DNA from: Nocardia asiatica NBRC 100129 | Lineage (GTDB): Bacteria; Actinomycetota; Actinomycetes; Mycobacteriales; Mycobacteriaceae | Length of the DNA stretch: 58,161 bases | Assembly (NCBI RefSeq): GCF_000308415.1 | Contig: NZ_BAFS01000160.1 | Location: 1 to 58,161, forward strand | Direction: 5' to 3' | Shown here: positions 38,301-46,022 of the stretch, in pieces | Layout: each line of letters begins with the position of its first letter | Numbering within the stretch: the stretch's first letter is position 1 | The notes under the pieces: generated by a model | The model's input: the letters and a program-made list of their open reading frames with translations, nothing else | The model's database searches: none | What the model was told of the DNA's origin: nothing | Program-made: the position numbers and the translations under genes

Positions 38301-38937
38301 CGCTGCCGACCAGCATGGTGCCCGTGGTCTCCACGGTGACGTGCGTGATGATCGGGATCCGGCGGCCCAGCCGCGCCATCGCGCGCCTGCTGCCGGTCAC
38401 CGCCGCCTTCACCTGCAACAGGTCCTGGCAGGTCTCGATCAGGATGGCGTCGGCGCCGCCGTCGAGCATGCCGAGCGCCGCCTCGGTGTAGGCGTCGCGC
38501 AGCGCCGCGAACGCGGCATGCCCCAGCGTGGGCAGCTTCGTGCCCGGACCCATCGAACCGAGCACGTATCGAGGCGTACCGTCGGAGGACGGGCCCATCT
38601 CGTCGGCGACCTCGCGGGCCAGCCGGGTGCCGCGCTCGGAGAGATCGCGAATCCGGTCTGCGATGTCGTAGTCGGCGAGGTTGGGCAGGTTGCAGCCGAA
38701 GGTGTTGGTCTCGACCGCGTCGGCGCCCGCTTCGAAATAGGCCCGGTGGATGCCGCGCAGCACGTCGGGGCGGGTGTCGTTGAGGATTTCGTTGCAGCCC
38801 TCCAGACCGCGGAAATCGTCCAGGGTCAGCTCGGCTGCTTGCAGCATGGTGCCCATCGCACCGTCGCCGATGACGACACGGCGGCGGAGCGTGTCGAGTA
38901 GCGTGGTGTCGAACTCGGCGGGGACGGACGCAGACAT
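35341..38937 (-). CDS. metH: Cobalamin-dependent methionine synthase MetH
   Basis: A 1198-residue multi-domain enzyme moving a methyl group from methyltetrahydrofolate to homocysteine through cobalamin. Order: homocysteine-binding domain (1-330; VGDGAMGTML-like start, zinc cysteines in VGGCCGTTPEHI near 296), pterin-binding domain (about 345-620; MIGERTNANGSKAFREAML), cobalamin cap and binding domain (DVHDIGKNL near 749, the His that ligates cobalt) and a C-terminal activation domain. ATG 38937 gives MSASVPAEFDTTLLDTLRRRV. The upstream gap shows no cobalamin riboswitch that I can recognise. Confidence 0.95.
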   Translation of the reverse strand: MSASVPAEFDTTLLDTLRRRVVIGDGAMGTMLQAAELTLDDFRGLEGCNEILNDTRPDVLRGIHRAYFEAGADAVETNTFGCNLPNLADYDIADRIRDLSERGTRLAREVADEMGPSSDGTPRYVLGSMGPGTKLPTLGHAAFAALRDAYTEAALGMLDGGADAILIETCQDLLQVKAAVTGSRRAMARLGRRIPIITHVTVETTGTMLVGSEIGAALTALEPLGIDMIGLNCATGPDEMSEHLRHLSKHAQVPVSVMPNAGLPVLGADGAVYPLTPEELAVALRGFVTEFGLALVGGCCGTTPEHIRQVTAAVREVEPTLPPIAERRAPVHEPSVSSMYTAVPFEQDASVLMIGERTNANGSKAFREAMLAGDWQKCLDIAKDQTRDGAHMLDLCVDYVGRDGTRDMAELAGRLATASTLPIMLDSTEAPVLQAGLEHLGGRCAVNSVNYEDGDGPDSRFQQTMRLVAEHGAAVVALTIDEEGQARTAAKKVEIAERLIADITGNWGLAESDIIIDTLTFTLGTGQEESRRDGLETIEAIRELKRRHPQVQTTLGLSNISFGLNPAARQVLNSVFMHECVEAGLDSAIVHASKILPISRIPDEQRQAALDLVYDRRAEDYDPLQKLMALFEGVSTSSSKASRAEELAALPLFERLERRIVDGERAGMEADLDAAMSEVPPLQIINETLLAGMKTVGELFGSGQMQLPFVLQSAEVMKAAVAYLEPHMEATDDSGKGRIVLATVKGDVHDIGKNLVDIILSNNGYEVVNLGIKQPISTILDAAVDKKADVIGMSGLLVKSTVVMKENLEELNAKGVAEQFPVLLGGAALTRSYVENDLTTVYEGDVHYARDAFEGLRLMDDIMTRKRGGGLDPDSPEAIAERERAAERKARHERSKRIAEQRRAAEVPVVVPERSDVAADLPVPVPPFWGTRVVKGLALHEYSGLLDERALFLGQWGLRGQRGGEGPSYEELVETEGRPRLRAWLDRLSTEGVLQHAAVVYGYFPAVSEGDDVVVLTEPDPGAAQRYRFTFPRQQRDRFLCIADFIRSRERAAATGQVDVLPFQLVTMGQPIADFANELFAGDSYRDYLEVHGIGVQLTEALAEYWHRRIREELVLDGHAVADSDPADVLEYFKLGYRGARYSFGYGACPDLEDRAKLVDLLEADRIGVVLSEELQLHPEQSTDAFVLLHPEAKYFNA

Positions 38938-39099
38938 GCGTTCCAGCGTAGTGTGCGGGGCCGACGTTCCGGCCCACCACGTCACGGCTCGGTGTCCTGG
39001 ACCACACCCCGCCGCGGCACCCTCACGTCGGCGGAAACACGCCACCCGGTCCGGCCGCCATACGACACGCCATCTCGCCGTACGCCGTAGGCTGACCGA

Positions 39100-39984
39100 G
39101 TGAACGCCAGTGAAACTCCCGATCCGGAATTGCCGACGCTGCGGGATCCGGTACTGGTCGCCGCCTTCGAGGGGTGGAACGACGCCGGTGACGCGGCCAG
39201 CGGCGCCGTCGAGCATCTGGAACTGATCTGGGACGCCGAACCGTTGGCCGAACTCGACTCCGAGGACTACTACGACTATCAGGTCAACCGGCCGACCGTG
39301 CGCCAGGTGGACGGCGTGACCAGGGAAATCCAGTGGCCGTCGACGATGTTGTCGGTCTGCTCGCCGCCCGGCAGCGACCGCGATGTGGTGCTGCTGCGCG
39401 GTATCGAACCGAACATGCGCTGGCGCAGCTTCTGCGGTGACCTGCTCGAGTTCATCGAGCAGCTGGGGGTCCAGACCGTCGTCATCCTGGGCGCGTTGCT
39501 CGCCGACACTCCGCACACCAGGCCCGTGCCGGTGACCGGCTCGGCCTACAGCAAGGAGGCGGCCGAGCGGTTCAACCTGGAACAGACCCGCTACGAAGGC
39601 CCCACCGGGATCACCGGCGTGCTGCAGGACCAGTGCGTGAAAGCGGGCGTCCCGGCGGTGTCGTTCTGGGCCGCCGTACCGCACTACGTCTCCCAGCCGC
39701 CGAACCCGAAGGCGACCATCGCGCTGCTGCACCGGGTCGAGGACGTGCTCGACATCGAGGTGCCGCTGGGTGAGCTGCCCAAGCAGGCCGAGGACTGGGA
39801 GACCACGGTCAACGAGATGACCGTCGGCGACGAGGAGATCAGCGAGTACGTGCGCTCGCTGGAGGAGCGCGGCGACGCCGCGGCGGACGTGAACGAGGCG
39901 ATGGCCAAGATCGATGGCGATGCCATCGCGGCCGAATTCGAGAAGTACCTGCGCAGACGAGGCCCGGGCAGCTTCGGTCTCTGA
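39100..39984 (+). CDS. PAC2-family protein
   Basis: A 294-residue PAC2 (proteasome assembly chaperone 2-like) protein, the counterpart of M. tuberculosis Rv2125 next to metH. It has VLVAAFEGWNDAGDAASGAVEHL at the N-terminus, VLLRGIEPNMRWRSFCGDLLEFIEQLGVQTVVILGALLADTPHTRPVPVTG in the middle (GA-LLAD-PHTRP is typical) and an acidic C-terminal helix. Function in actinobacteria is unproven. GTG 39100 starts the family domain directly. It is divergent from metH with a 162 bp gap. Confidence 0.9.
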   Translation: MNASETPDPELPTLRDPVLVAAFEGWNDAGDAASGAVEHLELIWDAEPLAELDSEDYYDYQVNRPTVRQVDGVTREIQWPSTMLSVCSPPGSDRDVVLLRGIEPNMRWRSFCGDLLEFIEQLGVQTVVILGALLADTPHTRPVPVTGSAYSKEAAERFNLEQTRYEGPTGITGVLQDQCVKAGVPAVSFWAAVPHYVSQPPNPKATIALLHRVEDVLDIEVPLGELPKQAEDWETTVNEMTVGDEEISEYVRSLEERGDAAADVNEAMAKIDGDAIAAEFEKYLRRRGPGSFGL

Positions 39985-40010
39985 TCCGGCGGGCGGCGGC
40001 GGCGTCGCTA

Positions 40011-40031
40011 CCGGCGGCCCCGCGCCGCCGG
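40011..40031 (+). terminator. Hairpin after the PAC2 gene
   Basis: Perfect 8 bp arms CCGGCGGC / GCCGCCGG with a 5-base loop lie 27 bp after the PAC2 stop and 67 bp before the next start. This is a likely terminator, without a U-run. Confidence 0.6.
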
Positions 40032-40097
40032 GTTCACCGGAAGTTCGCCAGGGGGCACCTTCGGGCCGGGAATCGACCGCCTCCTACACTTTCGCCG

Positions 40098-42683
40098 GTG
40101 ACCGCCCATCCGATCGTCGAGTGCCTGCGCGGCTTCGAGGACCGGATCGCCGTCCATTGCCCGGAGCTTGCTCCAGCGGACGGCGCCGCCGTGCCCGCGC
40201 CGGCCCGGCGGGTGACCTACGCTCGGCTTGCCGCGCTGGTCGAGGCGTACGCGAGCGAACTGGGCCCGGCCCGCCGTCTCGTCGCGCTCGCGGCGCGCAA
40301 CGACCTGGCATCGCTCGTCGCGTATCTCGGCGCGCTGAGCGCCGGTTGCGCGGTATTGCTCACCGGGGAGATCACTGCGGAGTTGCGGGAGGTCTACGAC
40401 CCGGATGTCATCGTCGACGCCGGCCGCACCCGTGTGGTCCGGGAGATCTCGGCGCACAGCCTGCATCCGGAGCTCGCCCTGCTGCTGAGCACGTCCGGTT
40501 CCACCGGGTCGCCGAAACTGGTGCGGCTCTCGGCCACGAATCTGCGGGCCAATGCCGCGGCCATCGCGGACTACTTGGCCATCGGCCCGGACGACTGCGC
40601 GGCCACCACCCTGCCGATGTTCTACTGCTACGGACTGTCGGTGGTGCACAGTCACCTGTTGCGCGGAGCGAGCCTCATGCTCACCGACCGGTCGGTACTG
40701 GACACGGAATTCTGGCGGCTGTTCCGGGAAGGCCGGGCAACGTCTTTCGCCGCCGTTCCCTACACCATCGATCTGCTCGACCGCGTCGGGTTCGCGAACA
40801 TGACACTGCCGCACCTGCGTTACGTCACCCAGGCGGGTGGCAAGCTGGCTCCGGAGCGCGTGCGCGAATACGCCGAGCTCGGCCGGGATCGCGGTTGGGA
40901 ATTCGTCGTCATGTACGGCCAGACCGAGGCGACCGCCAGGATGGCGTATCTGCCCGCCCATCTGGCGATCGCGCATCCCGACTGCATCGGAATCCCGATT
41001 CCCGGCGGTGAATTCAGCCTGGAACCGGTCGAGGACGACCACGACGGGCCGTGTGAGCTGGTCTATCGCGGAGCCAACGTGATGATGGGGTACGCGACGT
41101 CCGCCGCGGATCTCGCGCTCGGCGCGACGGTAGCGGCCCTGCGCACCGGCGATCTGGCCCGGCGCACCCCGGAGGGCCTCTATCAGGTGGTGGGCAGGCG
41201 CAGCCGGTTCGCCAAGATCTTCGGCCTGCGCATCGATCTGGAACGTCTCGAATCCGGCCTGGCGGAAGCCGGTTTCACCGCGTGCTGCGCCGACGACGAC
41301 ACGCACCTGGTCCTCGCGGTGGAGGGCCCGCGCGCGGATCCCACCCCGATCGCCGCGCGCCTGTCCGGTCTGCCCGCCGCCGCCCTCCGCGTCCGCTCAG
41401 TCGAGCGAATGCCACGGCTACCTAATGGCAAACCCGACTATCCGGCTATCCGCCGGCTGGCCGGTCCCCCTCCGCAGGCGCGCGACATCCGCGCCCTCTA
41501 CGCCGCGTCCCTCGGCATCGACCCGGCGCGCGTCCAGGCGGACAGCACGTTCGTCGATCTCGGCGGCAATTCGCTCACCTACGTGACCACCGCGGCGCGG
41601 CTCGAGCGTGTGCTCGGCCGCCTCCCGGGCGACTGGCCGACAACGCCGGTGGCGGACCTGGAACGGATCCCCGCGCAGCACCGCCGGTTCGGACGGACGC
41701 TCGACACCGGAACGCTGCTGCGCGCGATCGGCATCGTGCTCATCGTCGGCTCGCACGCGAGGGTGTTCGAGGTGTGGGGTGCGGCGCACGTATTGCTCGG
41801 TGTGGCGGGCTTCAATTTCGCCCGATTCGCCGTGACCGCGGCGCCACCCGCCGAACGTTTCCGCCACACCCTCCGCGCGGTGGGATACATAGCGGCGCCG
41901 ACGGCGCTCTGGGTCACCCTGACGCTGACGTTCAGCGACCACTACAGCTGGCAAAATGTCCTGTTGCTGAATAAGATCCTCGGCCCGCACGACAGCGCCA
42001 CCGCCGGCCACCTGTGGTTCATCGAGGTGCTCGGCTATTTCATGCTGGCCGCCGCGCTGCTGATCCGGATCCCCGCGGTGGACCGGTGGCAACGCGCCGG
42101 GCCGTTCTGGTTCGCGATGGCGCTGGTCGCGCTGAGTCTCGTCTTCCGATACCAGGCGTTCGGTCTGTATACGGCGAAAGACATCCCGTTCTCCCCGCTG
42201 GCGGTGTGGCTCTTCGCGCTCGGCTGGGCGGCGGCGAAAGCGACGTCGTTGTGGCAGCGGATCACGGTCAGTGTCGTCGTACTGGTCGCAGTGCCCGGAT
42301 ATTTCGGCGTGCCGGACCGGGAAAGGCTGGTCATCGCGGGCTTGCTCGCCCTGGTGTGGTTCTCCGCGGTCCGAGTCCCCGCCGTGGTCGCCATCTGCGC
42401 GGCAGTGCTGGCCGACAGTTCGCTGTTCGCCTATCTGCTGCACTGGCAGGTGTACCCGCTGTTCGAACAGCACCGGATGGCGGGGCTGCTCGCTTCCCTG
42501 GCAGCGGGTGTGATCGCGACGGGGACGGCGACCGGCTTGCGAGACTGGACAACGGTGCGGTACCGGGCATTTCGGTCGCGTCGGTCAGCTCTCCACGGTC
42601 CACACCCGCGCCGCCGCCTCCTGAGCCAGCTTGGCGATCAAGATGTCACGCGGAATCGTCTGACCGGCAAAGTGATCGAGTGA
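40098..42683 (+). CDS. Adenylation - carrier protein - membrane acyltransferase fusion
   Basis: An 861-residue, three-part chain. Residues ~1-455 are an AMP-binding adenylation domain: LLLSTSGSTGSPKLVRL (A3, ~129), MYGQTEATARM (A5, ~272), LRTGDLARR (A7, ~348) and PNGKPDYPAI (A10 Lys, ~445). Residues ~460-525 are a carrier domain, with DLGGNSLTYV giving the phosphopantetheine Ser near 492. From ~535 there is an acyltransferase-3-like membrane domain of about 8-10 helices with SHARVFEVWGAAHVLL and HLWFIEVLGYFML. It should activate an acid, hold it as a thioester and pass it across or into the membrane, as DltA-DltC-DltB do in separate proteins. The start is GTG 40098. Its 3' end overlaps the opposite-strand small gene by 99 bp. 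Confidence 0.85.
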   Translation: MTAHPIVECLRGFEDRIAVHCPELAPADGAAVPAPARRVTYARLAALVEAYASELGPARRLVALAARNDLASLVAYLGALSAGCAVLLTGEITAELREVYDPDVIVDAGRTRVVREISAHSLHPELALLLSTSGSTGSPKLVRLSATNLRANAAAIADYLAIGPDDCAATTLPMFYCYGLSVVHSHLLRGASLMLTDRSVLDTEFWRLFREGRATSFAAVPYTIDLLDRVGFANMTLPHLRYVTQAGGKLAPERVREYAELGRDRGWEFVVMYGQTEATARMAYLPAHLAIAHPDCIGIPIPGGEFSLEPVEDDHDGPCELVYRGANVMMGYATSAADLALGATVAALRTGDLARRTPEGLYQVVGRRSRFAKIFGLRIDLERLESGLAEAGFTACCADDDTHLVLAVEGPRADPTPIAARLSGLPAAALRVRSVERMPRLPNGKPDYPAIRRLAGPPPQARDIRALYAASLGIDPARVQADSTFVDLGGNSLTYVTTAARLERVLGRLPGDWPTTPVADLERIPAQHRRFGRTLDTGTLLRAIGIVLIVGSHARVFEVWGAAHVLLGVAGFNFARFAVTAAPPAERFRHTLRAVGYIAAPTALWVTLTLTFSDHYSWQNVLLLNKILGPHDSATAGHLWFIEVLGYFMLAAALLIRIPAVDRWQRAGPFWFAMALVALSLVFRYQAFGLYTAKDIPFSPLAVWLFALGWAAAKATSLWQRITVSVVVLVAVPGYFGVPDRERLVIAGLLALVWFSAVRVPAVVAICAAVLADSSLFAYLLHWQVYPLFEQHRMAGLLASLAAGVIATGTATGLRDWTTVRYRAFRSRRSALHGPHPRRRLLSQLGDQDVTRNRLTGKVIE

Positions 42684-42890
42684 CGGAACCACGACGTGAT
42701 GCGCGTCCGCGCGCTTGAGTTCCGCCGTCAACTCGGCGAAAGCCGTCCCGTCACCCCCGGTCGATTCATGGAACGTTGCGGCGAAGCACAGCCCTTCCTC
42801 TCGGGCGAGGCTGCTCATCGCCGCCTCGAGCTCCTTGCTGTGGCCATCGGCCAGATCGTCACGCAAGTATCCATAGATCAACGCTTCCAC
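42585..42890 (-). CDS. Small resolvase-like protein (serine recombinase N-domain-like)
   Basis: A 101-residue protein related to short 'recombinase-like' proteins of Streptomyces and Nocardia: IYGYLRDDLADGHSKELEAAMSSLAREEG at the start and ADAHHVVVPSLDHFAGQTIPRDILIAKLA near the end. It resembles the N-terminal fold of serine recombinases but lacks a DNA-binding tail and a clear catalytic Ser context, so recombinase activity is doubtful. The start at 42890 has CGGAGG upstream. It faces the XRE regulator across a promoter region with a long inverted repeat, and overlaps the end of the fusion gene by 99 bp. Confidence 0.6.
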   Translation of the reverse strand: MEALIYGYLRDDLADGHSKELEAAMSSLAREEGLCFAATFHESTGGDGTAFAELTAELKRADAHHVVVPSLDHFAGQTIPRDILIAKLAQEAAARVWTVES

Positions 42891-42923
42891 CCGAACCTCC
42901 GTTGGATTGGGATCGCTGTTCTC

Positions 42924-43034
42924 TTATGTGGATCCACCCGTTTTACGGGCTGATTGCGCTTCGTGCAAGAGCAAATGTACTTGCAGTTGCTCTTGCATGA
43001 GGGCCTGGCTAACTTTTGGCGCCAGTTCGATCAT
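42924..43034 (-). CDS. Possible 36-residue helical protein upstream of the resolvase-like gene
   Basis: An ATG at 43034 opens MIELAPKVSQALMQEQLQVH and continues LLLHEAQSARKTGGST to a TAA at 42924. The sequence is plausibly an amphipathic helix, but there is no ribosome-binding site, third-position G/C is only about half, and the perfect inverted repeat 42963-42996 lies inside it. It could equally be leader sequence. I report it as a weak candidate. Confidence 0.25.
   Translation of the reverse strand: MIELAPKVSQALMQEQLQVHLLLHEAQSARKTGGST
42963..42996. promoter_or_regulatory. Long perfect inverted repeat (operator-like) in divergent promoter region
   Basis: Perfect 11 bp arms TGCAAGAGCAA (42963-42973) and TTGCTCTTGCA (42986-42996) with a 12-base spacer that contains a further CTTGCA. 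It lies between the minus-strand resolvase-like gene and the plus-strand XRE regulator. The size and symmetry fit two sites for a dimeric repressor, or a strong RNA hairpin. The XRE protein encoded next door is the obvious candidate binder (inference). Confidence 0.6.
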
Positions 43035-43116
43035 GCACAACGCGGCGCGGTGAATGTAGCTGTCAACACACGGACATCTGTCTGCCCTCTTGGGGCCACC
43101 GAAGGTTAACTGGTGC

Positions 43117-43122
43117 GATACT
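43117..43122 (+). promoter_or_regulatory. Extended -10 element for a leaderless XRE regulator transcript
   Basis: TGcGATACT (extended -10, hexamer 43117-43122) ends 6 nt before the GTG start codon at 43129. Transcription would therefore start at or next to the start codon, and no ribosome-binding site is present. No consensus -35 is visible, as is common with extended -10 promoters. Confidence 0.45.
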
Positions 43123-43128
43123 ACAGAC

Positions 43129-44361
43129 GTGGCCGCTACCGACGATCGACCCGTCTGGGCTGTCCGAATGCGCTCCGAGCGTGACGCGAGGGGGTGGTCG
43201 CAAGCCGACGCTGTTCGCGTGATGCGTGGAAAGTCTTCGCACAACCTGCCGACCGACAGTACCCTCCTACGCAACTGGCGCCGTTGGGAATCGGGCGAAT
43301 CACGCCCCGACGACTTCTACGCGCCCATCATCGCCGCCACCTTCGACACGGTGACCGCGGCCTTCTTTCCCAAGGTTCGACCGAACCGGGACGACGAATT
43401 GCTCTCGGCGACGGGCATGGACACGCTCGAGTTCATCGGCAGACTGCGCATGTCCGATGTGTCCTCGGTGACGCTGGAGGCGATCCGGATCACCGCGGAA
43501 CGCCTGTGCTGCGAATACTCCTACGCCGACCCGCACGACCTGCACGTCGAGGGCACCGCGTGGCTGCGCAGGATCACCTCGTTGCTGGACGGTCGCCTGA
43601 CCCTGGCGCAGCACCGCGAAATCCTGGTTCTCGCCGGATGGGTCGCGCTACTGGTCGGCTGCGTGGACTACGACCTCGGCAGGCGCACCGCCGCGGAGGC
43701 GACCCGCCGCGCCGCCCAGTCCCTCGGGCAGGAGGCGGAGAACACCGAGATCGCCGCGTGGGCAGCGGAAATGACCGCGTGGTTCGCGCTCACCCAGGGC
43801 AACTACCGCGGCGTCATCGAGGCCGTGCAGCCGACGCTGGAAATGAGCCAGAACCTGCGCGTCGGCGTCCAGCTCGCCGCCCAGCGCGCCAAAGCGTGGG
43901 CCAGGCTGGGCAACCCGCGGGAGGTGGAGGCCGCGCTCGACGACGGTCGAGCTATCTTGGAGCGACTCGAACATCCGGCGAATTTGGACAACCATTTCGT
44001 CATCGACGCGAACAAGTTCGACTTCTACGCGATGGACTGCTGCCGGGTGGCGGGCGAGGATCGGCTCGCCGAGACCTACGCCCGCCAGGTGATCCGCAAC
44101 GCGACGCGTCCGGACGGCACGCTGCGCAACCCGATGCGCGTCTCCGAGGCGCACCTGACGCTGGCCGTGGTGGCGGTGCGCGACCGCGACCTGGAACTGG
44201 CGGTGGCCGAGGGCATGCGCGCGTTCGCGGGCGGCAGGCGCTCGCTGCCGTCGCTGATGTGGATCGCGGGCGAAGTCGCCCGGGAGATCATCGAGCTCTA
44301 CCCCGGCGACCCGCGCACCCGCGCGTACCTGGAGCAATTGCGTTCGTTGTCCGTCGAGTGA
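43129..44361 (+). CDS. XRE-family HTH regulator with TPR-like C-terminal region
   Basis: A 410-residue regulator. The N-terminal ~75 residues carry an HTH of XRE type (MRSERDARGWSQADAVRVM, then TLLRNWRRWESGES). The rest is all-helical, with repeated A/L/W-rich helices (AAQSLGQEAENTEIAAWAAEMTAWFAL, AAQRAKAWARLGNPREVEAAL) typical of TPR-like signal-binding regions. GTG 43129 is chosen over the 43090 start because of the -10 element just upstream. It precedes the jetABC operon by about 107 bp in the same direction and may influence it. Confidence 0.75.
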   Translation: MAATDDRPVWAVRMRSERDARGWSQADAVRVMRGKSSHNLPTDSTLLRNWRRWESGESRPDDFYAPIIAATFDTVTAAFFPKVRPNRDDELLSATGMDTLEFIGRLRMSDVSSVTLEAIRITAERLCCEYSYADPHDLHVEGTAWLRRITSLLDGRLTLAQHREILVLAGWVALLVGCVDYDLGRRTAAEATRRAAQSLGQEAENTEIAAWAAEMTAWFALTQGNYRGVIEAVQPTLEMSQNLRVGVQLAAQRAKAWARLGNPREVEAALDDGRAILERLEHPANLDNHFVIDANKFDFYAMDCCRVAGEDRLAETYARQVIRNATRPDGTLRNPMRVSEAHLTLAVVAVRDRDLELAVAEGMRAFAGGRRSLPSLMWIAGEVAREIIELYPGDPRTRAYLEQLRSLSVE

Positions 44362-44468
44362 GCCGATCCGCGCCGCAGCCGCGGCGAACGGTGACGAACC
44401 GGACGCAGCCACGCCGAACACCGGAACGTCGTGCAAGCGGCGATCGACCCGCTACTACCCTGTTCCCG

Positions 44469-46022
44469 GTGACCGACTCCGATGCCGGCTGTGCCGATAC
44501 CCGCTGGGACGACCGGCTGCGGCTGTTCTCCTTCGCCACCGCCGAGCGGCGCGCCGACTACCTCTGGGTGCTGCGCGCGTTCGACAGCGCGCGGGCGGCG
44601 TACGTGGTGTTGCTGCACGCGGACGACGTCGCGGACCGCTTCGCGGACACCGCCGCCGGGACCGCGGCGCCACGCCTCACCGCGGCCGAGATCGGTCCGC
44701 TGCTCGACCAGCTCCATCAGTGGGGCGTGCTGGAGCGCAGTTATGACGGAACCCGCGCCGCCACACTGGCCGAATATCGCAACCGGCACTACGTGTACCA
44801 GTTCTCCCAGGCCGGATTTCAGGCATACCGGGCGGTCGCCGGTGTGCTGAGCGCCCGTCTGGACGATGCCTCGCTGTCGCGCCTGGTACTGCCGGAGCTG
44901 CTGGCCGATCTGCACACGCTGGCCGAGGCCAACCGAGCGGGCGACGCCGAACGCGTCTACCGCACCTTGCGCCGCCTCGACACCGCGCTCTCGGATCTTG
45001 CCGCCCGTGCGGCGCACTTCTACCTGGGACTCGGCGACCTGGTCCGGACCACCGAGATCACTCCCGAATCGTTTCTCGCGCACAAGGACGCGCTGCTGGC
45101 GCACATGCGGGAATTCAGCCTCGACCTGGCCCGGTTCACGCCACGGCTGGCGGCCGCGATCGCCGAGATCGAGGAGACCGGAGCCGAGGACCTCATCGCG
45201 CGTGCCGCCCGCAGTGACGAACGTGTGCTGCTGAGTCTCGCGGAGCGCCGGTCGGATTGGCAGGCCAGGTGGGACGGGCTGCGGAGCTGGTTCGTCGGGG
45301 CAGGCAGCACGGAGTCGGCGGCGACGACGGAAGCCGAGCGGCTGCGCGAGGCCACCATGAGCGCGATCGCCGCGGTGCTCTCGCTGCTGCGGCGAGTCAC
45401 CGAGACGCGGCGCGGCGGGGTCAGCCGCGAATCGGCGCTGCGCCATCTGGCCGGCTGGTTCACCGCTGCGCCGACGGTGGACAGCGCCCACGCGCTGTTC
45501 GACGTCGTGTTCGGGCTGGGCAAGCCGCGGCACCTGGCGATGGAGCACCCCGACGCGGACGTGATCCCGGCGATTCGATCTTGGTGGGACGCACCGCCGT
45601 TGGAGATCTCCCGCACGCTCGCCGAGACCGGCCGCCCGCCGTCGGCGGGAGCGCCCGCGCGCATCCACCGCAACGACGCGGGCATCCGCCGGCTGCGGGA
45701 GGCGCAGTTGGACGCGCAGCGGGCGCGCGCGGAGGCCGCCCGGTCGCTGGCCTCCGGCGACGTGCACGAACGGGTCCTGGACGACCGGGAGACCGAAGTG
45801 CTGCTGCGGTTGCTGGACGCCGCGTCCACCGCGTGGGTTCCGGTGCGCGGCCGGGTGCCGGGCACCACCGGCACCGACAGCGGCGTCACCCTGACGGTGT
45901 CCGAGCACCAAGGCCCGACCGTCGTGCGCACCACCCGGGGGTTGCTGCGCCTGAACAACCGGTCGCTGAAGATCGAGACGACGAGCAGGGCGCGGGCGCA
46001 CCCGCGCGGGGAGCGCGGCTGA
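44469..46022 (+). CDS. jetA: Wadjet subunit JetA (DUF2397/TIGR02677 family)
   Basis: A 517-residue protein matching the TIGR02677/DUF2397 family, the kleisin-like subunit of one branch of Wadjet (JetABCD) plasmid-defence complexes. It has a winged-helix-type N-terminus (FATAERRADYLWVLRAFDSAR, LTAAEIGPLLDQLHQWGVLE, YQFSQAGFQAYRAV) and a helical middle. The C-terminal end (TVVRTTRGLLRLNNRSLKIET) is likely to contact the SMC heads. GTG 44469 is the most plausible start after the XRE gene. Its stop overlaps the jetB start (TGATG), so the subunits are made together. Confidence 0.85.
   Translation: MTDSDAGCADTRWDDRLRLFSFATAERRADYLWVLRAFDSARAAYVVLLHADDVADRFADTAAGTAAPRLTAAEIGPLLDQLHQWGVLERSYDGTRAATLAEYRNRHYVYQFSQAGFQAYRAVAGVLSARLDDASLSRLVLPELLADLHTLAEANRAGDAERVYRTLRRLDTALSDLAARAAHFYLGLGDLVRTTEITPESFLAHKDALLAHMREFSLDLARFTPRLAAAIAEIEETGAEDLIARAARSDERVLLSLAERRSDWQARWDGLRSWFVGAGSTESAATTEAERLREATMSAIAAVLSLLRRVTETRRGGVSRESALRHLAGWFTAAPTVDSAHALFDVVFGLGKPRHLAMEHPDADVIPAIRSWWDAPPLEISRTLAETGRPPSAGAPARIHRNDAGIRRLREAQLDAQRARAEAARSLASGDVHERVLDDRETEVLLRLLDAASTAWVPVRGRVPGTTGTDSGVTLTVSEHQGPTVVRTTRGLLRLNNRSLKIETTSRARAHPRGERG

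Noticed and set aside
38938..39099. Cobalamin riboswitch upstream of metH
   Set aside because: The 162 bp gap shows no B12-box-like conserved segment and is too short for a typical element plus the divergent promoter.
42585..42890. Active site-specific recombinase marking a mobile element
   Set aside because: The protein is only 101 residues, has no DNA-binding domain, and no flanking att-like repeats were found.
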